In this document: piece by piece, positions 40,703-45,164 of the stretch
How positions within the stretch are numbered: position 1 is the stretch's first letter
Layout of the letters: each line of letters starts with the position of its first letter
Assembly: GCA_014799475.1 (NCBI GenBank)
Contig: JAAVHX010000002.1
Coordinates: 1 to 45,164 of the forward strand
Source of the DNA: Clostridiales bacterium
Lineage (GTDB): Bacteria; Bacillota; Clostridia; Oscillospirales; Oscillospiraceae
Direction: 5' to 3'
DNA length: 45,164 nt
Position numbers and translations under genes: made by a program
The notes under the pieces: generated by a model
Seen by the model: the letters and a program-made list of their open reading frames with translations, nothing else
Told to the model about the DNA's origin: nothing
Database searches by the model: none

Positions 40703-42598
40703 TTAATAGGTTTCGATTTTATATCTTCTTAAGTAGACGGTCCTCTGCTGATACGTATTATGCAAAAGAGCGTTGGGACAATCGACAATAAGATCGGGAA
40801 TGGACGCTTTCGCAAGGAACTTCTCATCCATCGCAAAGGCATATTCTTTTTTGATAATTATGGGGATACCGTTGGAAAGGCGGTAAAAATGATTTTGGAA
40901 AGCCTGCTTGGTTTCTTTGCCGTGAAGAAGTGCCCCTTTGTCATCCAGGAAAGCCGCCCTATAAAATTCTTCGAGGGGCAGCTGTTTTGTCATGGAGTAT
41001 TCCTCAAAGCGGAAAGAGTATAATTCTTTCTCCAAATCAGTGTTTTTAATTTCCAAGATGGATTTGGATCCTATTTTTTCAATGACCTTTCGGAATTTAT
41101 CATATGCAGTGCAGCCTTTCATTTCCTCTGCGATTTTGGCTTCGCCAAAGGCCGCGCAGGAGATATCGCTGTCGTCCGGCTCGTTTTCCCTCTTGTCCAA
41201 ATCAAAAGCCGAGTATTTAGTCAGCCTTGATAATTCCATTTTGCATAAATCCCACGCAGAAGCTGACAGGTAATTATAGTGTGCAAACAATTCCGTCATG
41301 ATATACGCATCCGTGAACTTTAGGTAAGCATCAATTTTCCCGTCTTTACAGACAATATCCAGCAGCCCGTCGCCATCGTTTTTGCACTCTTCCGTGCCGA
41401 ATACGCCATATTCCTTCGTCTGGGTCAATCGGACTCTGGCCCAATGCAGCAGCATAAACTCCAGGGCGGAGACATATTTGCTCATAATCATCTGGGTATA
41501 GGCCAAGTATTTATTTTGAAAGAACTGATCGACGCAGCCCACAGCCTTGGGCTTCACGCCCACAAGGTAGTCGACAATTTCCCTGCCGGAGTCGGGAGAA
41601 TCATAGTCCTTGTGCCTGAAAACCGCCATAGTCAGGCTGCTCAAAAGCACACTGATATCCATAAAGCCATAGCTTGTCCCGGAAAAAGTCGAATCTCTCA
41701 GAAGGTAGTCGATATTATCCGCGTCGAGCTCCGAGTGAATGATCTGTACCATAGCGGAATATTTTTTTGCATAAGGATATGCTTTTGCAGTTTCGCCGTA
41801 TTCATAATTCCCAATTACAATGGCGCCAATCAGCTCCAGCAGGTCCTTTGTAAACCTCTCCACATCCTCCTGGGAAAAAACCTTCTTGTTCCGCTCTTCC
41901 TCCGGGACAAACTCAGGCCGGATATATGTCGTTTCAACGCCCTCGTTGACCTCCGCATAGGTAATCAGGGACTCTATAATTGTATCCCGAATGGATGAAT
42001 TGCTGACTATAATCGACCTTCCGATGGCCTCGTGATGATAATCCTTAGAGCCTGAGTAGTCGTTTTCTGCGTAATTTACGGTTTTCCGATATGTGTGAGC
42101 CTCCGGGTCGTCTAATTTGCGGGGATACAGATATTCGGGGCACCCGATAAGATCTTTGAGGCAGTTTACAGCCGGCGTGAACTCCTCCTTGCCATAGATG
42201 TACTCATTTTGCAGCTTATAAGCCTGCTCTATATTGTGGGACATAGGGTAGTGCCCGATATCATGGAGCATGCCGGCGAGACGGATAATCTGCGTTTCCA
42301 CATCGGAAAACATCAAATCCGAATCGACATTCTCGTTGATATGCCTTACCATTTCCGAGGCCATGTGCATTACGCCGATGGAATGAACATACCTGTTATG
42401 CAAGGCGCAGGGAAAGACTAAATTTGTGAATCCAAGCTGTGAAATATTGTGTAAACGTTTGAAAAGCGGAAGCCGTTCTAACTTCCGCTCAACAAAGGTA
42501 ATCCCGATATGACCGTAGACGTTATCGAGTATATGATCCGCGATTTTTAACTCGAACGCAGTTTCATTCTCTTTTATTTTATACTCTTTATTCCCCAT
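40703..42598 (-). CDS. HD-domain phosphohydrolase (COG1078/YwfO/SAMHD1-like), long form
   Basis: 631 aa, against about 430 for YwfO-type proteins. The HD site is intact: NRYVHSIGVMHMA (His72), GMLHDIGHYPMSH (His112-Asp113, His117) and LDADNIDYLLRDS (about 281-293). Enzymes of this type hydrolyse dNTPs or other phosphates. Beyond the HD part the C-terminal ~230 residues (from about 400) have no recognised domain and may set specificity or bind the partner. ATG 42598 has AAGGTGGG upstream and lies 22 bp after the stop of the YwgA-like gene. AT-richer than the core. Possibly a defence module acting by nucleotide depletion (inference). Confidence 0.85.
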   Translation of the reverse strand: MGNKEYKIKENETAFELKIADHILDNVYGHIGITFVERKLERLPLFKRLHNISQLGFTNLVFPCALHNRYVHSIGVMHMASEMVRHINENVDSDLMFSDVETQIIRLAGMLHDIGHYPMSHNIEQAYKLQNEYIYGKEEFTPAVNCLKDLIGCPEYLYPRKLDDPEAHTYRKTVNYAENDYSGSKDYHHEAIGRSIIVSNSSIRDTIIESLITYAEVNEGVETTYIRPEFVPEEERNKKVFSQEDVERFTKDLLELIGAIVIGNYEYGETAKAYPYAKKYSAMVQIIHSELDADNIDYLLRDSTFSGTSYGFMDISVLLSSLTMAVFRHKDYDSPDSGREIVDYLVGVKPKAVGCVDQFFQNKYLAYTQMIMSKYVSALEFMLLHWARVRLTQTKEYGVFGTEECKNDGDGLLDIVCKDGKIDAYLKFTDAYIMTELFAHYNYLSASAWDLCKMELSRLTKYSAFDLDKRENEPDDSDISCAAFGEAKIAEEMKGCTAYDKFRKVIEKIGSKSILEIKNTDLEKELYSFRFEEYSMTKQLPLEEFYRAAFLDDKGALLHGKETKQAFQNHFYRLSNGIPIIIKKEYAFAMDEKFLAKASIPDLIVDCPNALLHNTYQQRTVYLRRYKIETY

Positions 42599-42620
42599 AA
42601 CTGCCCACCTTGCAAAAATA

Positions 42621-43202
42621 TCACGCTGTGATCAGGCCGACGCTGGCTAAGCAGTTCCATGCCTCTAAATTTTGCTGCTCATTTCCAAACGAGGACTTTC
42701 GGATCTGCAATTCCCGGTTTACCTGGTCGAAGTCCCGTCCGGGAAGGACGGTGGTGCCAATATATAACAACGATCCAAGCAATTCCAGATCGTCCGCAGG
42801 ATTGTCGTTCTGACGGATATAGTCGGAAAACACCTGGCCCACCCGGTCCAGCGGAGCCAGCAGGCACGCGGGCAAAAGCTCTGCCAGGGACTTCAGAGTT
42901 TCTTGATTCTCCTGGTAATATCTCGCCACCAGGTCGGCCTTGGAATCAAGGCCGGAGAGGAGCTCCTGAAACTTGCCGGAGAAGGGGCCTCTTCGGTTCC
43001 AGGTGAAGCAGTACGTATTTAGCAGCTTCAGTCGGCTCAAAGTATAGCCAATTTTTTGCGCTTGCACATGGTCTATGCTGATATTTTCGGCATCTCGGTT
43101 TGAGTCTTGAAATTGATAGTCATTTTGAAGAACGTGTCTGTACGTCAACAAAAACAACCTTTCATCATAATTCAACTCAGTGATCGGAATTGATGTATTC
43201 AC
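42621..43202 (-). CDS. YwgA/DUF4065-like protein partner of the HD hydrolase, 193 aa
   Basis: The N-terminal part reads NYDERLFLLTYRHVLQNDYQF (about 11-31), then AQKIGYTLSRLKLLNTYCFTWNRRGPFSGKFQELL (in pieces, about 48-82). The KxxYxL...F.W...GPFS pattern resembles YwgA and the panacea-like DUF4065 fold. The start is GTG 43202 with GGAGG nine bases upstream; TTG 43220 is possible but overlaps the ribosome site. In Bacillus, ywgA lies next to the HD gene ywfO, and this pairing is repeated here in a mobile setting. Family call moderate, function unknown. Confidence 0.6.
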   Translation of the reverse strand: MNTSIPITELNYDERLFLLTYRHVLQNDYQFQDSNRDAENISIDHVQAQKIGYTLSRLKLLNTYCFTWNRRGPFSGKFQELLSGLDSKADLVARYYQENQETLKSLAELLPACLLAPLDRVGQVFSDYIRQNDNPADDLELLGSLLYIGTTVLPGRDFDQVNRELQIRKSSFGNEQQNLEAWNCLASVGLITA

Positions 43203-43244
43203 AATAAAATGCCTCCTCAAATAAAGTCCAGCAATTTTCGATAA

Positions 43245-43396
43245 TTAGGATGGGACATAGATGTCTATGGCCATGTTGCGCGCGTACTTAATCATAGATT
43301 CTGCCCCCCAATGCCTGTCCTTATTACAATTCATCAGAATTGACGGACAATCATAGGGATAAAAATAAGCGCGTCCAGCCGGAAGCGCTCAGCCAT
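43245..43396 (-). pseudogene. possible small gene with a frameshift
   Basis: AGGAG precedes ATG 43396 (MAERFRLD). A neighbouring frame then gives a natural-looking stretch YFYPYDCPSILMNCNKDRHW, GAESMIKYARNMAIDIYVPS, stop. A 1-nt change near 43370 would join them into about 50 aa. It lies just upstream of the YwgA-like gene. Family unknown. Confidence 0.35.
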
Positions 43397-43447
43397 TTAG
43401 GAATCACTCCTTCAACTACCTAAAATCAAAACTTTCAAGATGCTCTC

Positions 43448-43475
43448 TTGACATACATCGAAAGTGTGCTATATT
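43448..43475 (+). promoter_or_regulatory. near-consensus promoter in AT-rich region
   Basis: TTGACA (43448-43453), 16-bp spacer, TATATT (43470-43475). No clear gene follows; a CTTTTTG/CAAAAAG hairpin (about 43496-43525) is downstream. Confidence 0.5.
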
Positions 43476-43645
43476 TGAAACAAATGCTTAATATGCTTTT
43501 TGTCATTATGAACGTCAAAAAGACATCGTCACTATTTTTAATTTATCTACACACAATGCATATAGCATTGTACTATGAATAGAGTCGTTTTGCTACAGGA
43601 AATTTAGAGAAACTTGGAAAAATTTATTGGTTGACCATAAAAGTT

Positions 43646-43673
43646 TTGACAAGTGTCATTACCACAATATATT
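43646..43673 (+). promoter_or_regulatory. promoter overlapped by a palindrome
   Basis: TTGACA (43646-43651), 16-bp spacer, TATATT (43668-43673). CACAA/TTGTG and GTGTCA/TGACAC flank the -10 box, as in a repressor-controlled promoter. Confidence 0.5.
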
Positions 43674-43749
43674 GAGGTTGTGACACGATTAGATGTGTAT
43701 ATATAGAGAATATGGTTTGCATAACACAGCTTCATCTTATCTTCAATAA

Positions 43750-44300
43750 TGAAAAATTCTATAAAATGACGAAAACATTTTGACAGAAATCGACATCACA
43801 ATTTGATGCCAATCCCTTTGTCTCCGGCCTTTCATCGAGACGACGGGGCGGCTTGGCATACCTCAGAAACACTTTGCGGGCGGCAGAATCCTCGCCAACA
43901 AACAGGCGGAAATCAAGGCGGCAATGTGCTGGATCTTTTCCGCTATGTGCCCGTACTGATCCAGAGAAACTTCCGTAATGATAGTGCCAAAGCTGACCGC
44001 GGCGGCAACGCTGGCCCGACGGAGACTCCGCCAACACCTCGATCCTTCCTGTGGTGCCGTATTTTCACAGGTCAAAGTACTCCGCAATAAAACCAGTTTT
44101 CTGGGATATCGTGCTCACCAAGGGCATAACTCTCATGCTCACGTTCTTTGCAACTCACTTGTTAAAATTTTTCTTTTCCACATTGTCCTCTCCTGTTCTC
44201 TGTCTATATGTTAAGTGGCGGCTAATATATTTATTTTATAATGAATCGGGCAGAAAATCAATTGGCCAATTGGGGATATGGATAGGAAAACTTTATATGA
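43750..44300. other. decayed DNA without a supportable gene
   Basis: GC-rich pieces (43800-44090) within AT-rich DNA suggest remnants of coding sequence on the minus strand: ASVAAAVSFGTIITEVSLDQ and a later AALISACLLARIL read like a membrane protein, but stops break all frames. I cannot name it. Confidence 0.4.
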
Positions 44301-44307
44301 ATTGGCA

Positions 44308-44358
44308 GGGGTATTTTGGAAAGATTTTTCTGGGCTGTCCAAAATACCCCCGCCTTTT
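44308..44358 (+). terminator. terminator-like hairpin
   Basis: GGGGTATTTTGGA (44308-44320) pairs with TCCAAAATACCCC (44338-44350), followed by CGCCTTTTT. It borders the IS3 remnant. Confidence 0.7.
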
Positions 44359-44368
44359 TCATCCATCG

Positions 44369-44666
44369 GTTATAATATTCAAGTTCTACCTGATCTGGAG
44401 CTCGATATTAAAACTTTTGATGAGGTTTGGTGCAATTGGAAAAGTTGATGTACTCGTCAATAGATGTCCTCAACTCCGATTCTGGCCGATATGGATGCCG
44501 GGACACCTCTTCGGCCTTTGACATCCCGAAAAAGCTTCGGCCACTGCGTTATTATAAGGACAAGCAGGAGTGGAAAAAGATTACTTGACTCCCAATGCTC
44601 GAAGCAGTTTACGAAACTTATATGCAGTGTACTGTCCTCCTTGATCGCTATGATTAGCTCCTATTA
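44369..44666 (-). mobile_element. IS3-family transposase (OrfB) remnant
   Basis: On the minus strand: NHSDQGGQYTAYKFRKLLRA then LGVK-stop-SFSTPACPYNNAVAEAFF, and in another frame MSKAEEVSRHPYRPESELR, SIDEYINF and CTKPHQKF-stop-YRAPDQVE. This is the C-terminal half of an rve-type DDE transposase with the second catalytic Asp (HSDQG) and the Glu region (NNAVAE). It has two stops, at least one frameshift and no N-terminal half. Dead IS fragment. Confidence 0.85.
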
Positions 44667-44706
44667 GGAAAACACACTGTCAAAAGGGGTTTTGCTTTGG
44701 CGGGGG

Positions 44707-45164
44707 TCAGCCCGCCTCGGCGGTATCGGTGGTGTTGATTTCAATATACTCGGCAATCTTGCGGAACTCGTCCGCGAACTTGAAATGAACGCTGATATTG
44801 CCGTTTTCGTAAACCTTGATGTGGTCTACCAAGTCCGTGAGGATTTCACGGGTCAGCGTTTCGATGCTTTGATACTTTGCAAAGGCTACCAGCGCGGGGT
44901 GTTCCTTGTCAACGCCGTTTGCCAGCTCCGCACGTTCAGCCGTCAGCCGGGCCAGCACGTCCGAGAGGTCAGCGGCCTGCCGTTCATAATCGGCTTTCAT
45001 ATCCCGGTATTCCTGCTGGGTGATTTCTCCGTCTTTCCAATCCTGATACAGTGACTGCTTATAGCGGGTTATCCTGGTCAATTCCTTTTCCTTTGCGGCA
45101 ATCTGGTCGTTAAGGCGGTGGGATTGACTTTTTTTCAGCGGGGCCGAATTGATACGGGCAATCA
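44707..45164 (-). CDS. large serine recombinase, C-terminal part (cut by window edge)
   Basis: RINSAPLKKSQSHRLNDQIA then AAKEKELTRITRYKQSLYQD and a coiled segment (ITQQEYRDMKADYERQAADL) are typical of the C-terminal region of large serine recombinases of TnpX/Tn4451-type conjugative and mobilisable transposons. SIETLTREILTDLVDHIKVYENGNISVHFKF is the usual end block. The catalytic N-terminal domain lies beyond 45164. It indicates another mobile element entering from the right. Confidence 0.9.
   Translation of the reverse strand, partial: IARINSAPLKKSQSHRLNDQIAAKEKELTRITRYKQSLYQDWKDGEITQQEYRDMKADYERQAADLSDVLARLTAERAELANGVDKEHPALVAFAKYQSIETLTREILTDLVDHIKVYENGNISVHFKFADEFRKIAEYIEINTTDTAEAG

Overview
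This 45.2-kb window looks like a chromosome segment of a GC-rich, strictly anaerobic Clostridia-type Firmicute, probably Oscillospirales/Oscillospiraceae. The reasons are GC-rich coding with strong AGGAGG ribosome sites and -35/-10 promoters of the housekeeping type, AsnA-type asparagine synthesis, a formate-tetrahydrofolate ligase, a TGS-type nucleoside kinase and a thioredoxin-reductase-like flavoprotein without an NADPH site. The genus is inference; no rRNA gene is present.

Bases 1-24900 are ordinary core genome. In order they hold a cut-off M29 aminopeptidase and a small unknown protein (-); asnA (+), whose 3' end plus spacer is repeated in tandem (226-bp unit, 2.4 copies); a lipoprotein (-); an exported L,D-transpeptidase with BIG2 and SLH domains (+); a DtxR/MntR regulator (+); an asparaginase (-) divergent from a thioredoxin-reductase-like flavoprotein (+); a P-loop protein, a nitroreductase and a glycogen debranching enzyme (+). 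A long minus-strand series follows: fhs, tsaD, a small membrane protein, GNAT, rimI, methyltransferase, GNAT, nucleoside phosphorylase, polA. After a nucleoside kinase (+) comes a polysaccharide O-acetylation operon (DUF1622, MBOAT, AlgJ/X-like) (-). A candidate ~90-nt small RNA lies between polA and the nucleoside kinase.

From tRNA-Ser(CGA) at 25146 to the right edge the window is a mosaic of mobile DNA with lower and variable GC and several broken genes. The first block (25.2-35.4 kb) looks like one integrative element: frameshifted tyrosine integrase, Xis-like protein, P4-type primase/helicase, an unknown protein, a second HTH protein, and then a tightly coupled cassette of two micro-ORFs, a zinc-ribbon amidoligase, a class II glutamine amidotransferase, a small membrane protein and an unusual in-frame fusion of a membrane protein to an AAA_14/DUF4143 ATPase. 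A nearly identical 18-bp repeat lies near both ends of this block.

The second block (35.4-39.2 kb) is a predicted ABC three-component conflict system (HNH-like/CTD protein, small middle component, DUF2326 SMC-like ATPase, HTH regulator). Two of its genes carry 1-nt frameshifts. Next come a holin-like protein, hairpin-rich DNA, and a two-gene operon of a long HD phosphohydrolase and a YwgA-like protein (40.7-43.2 kb), which may be another defence module. The right edge holds AT-rich decayed DNA, an IS3-family transposase remnant and the C-terminal part of a large serine recombinase that runs off the window.

The cassette most worth following up is the micro-ORF/amidoligase/amidotransferase set at 30.3-35.4 kb: its gene coupling suggests enzymatic amide-bond modification of a small encoded peptide or another target. 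That function is inference.
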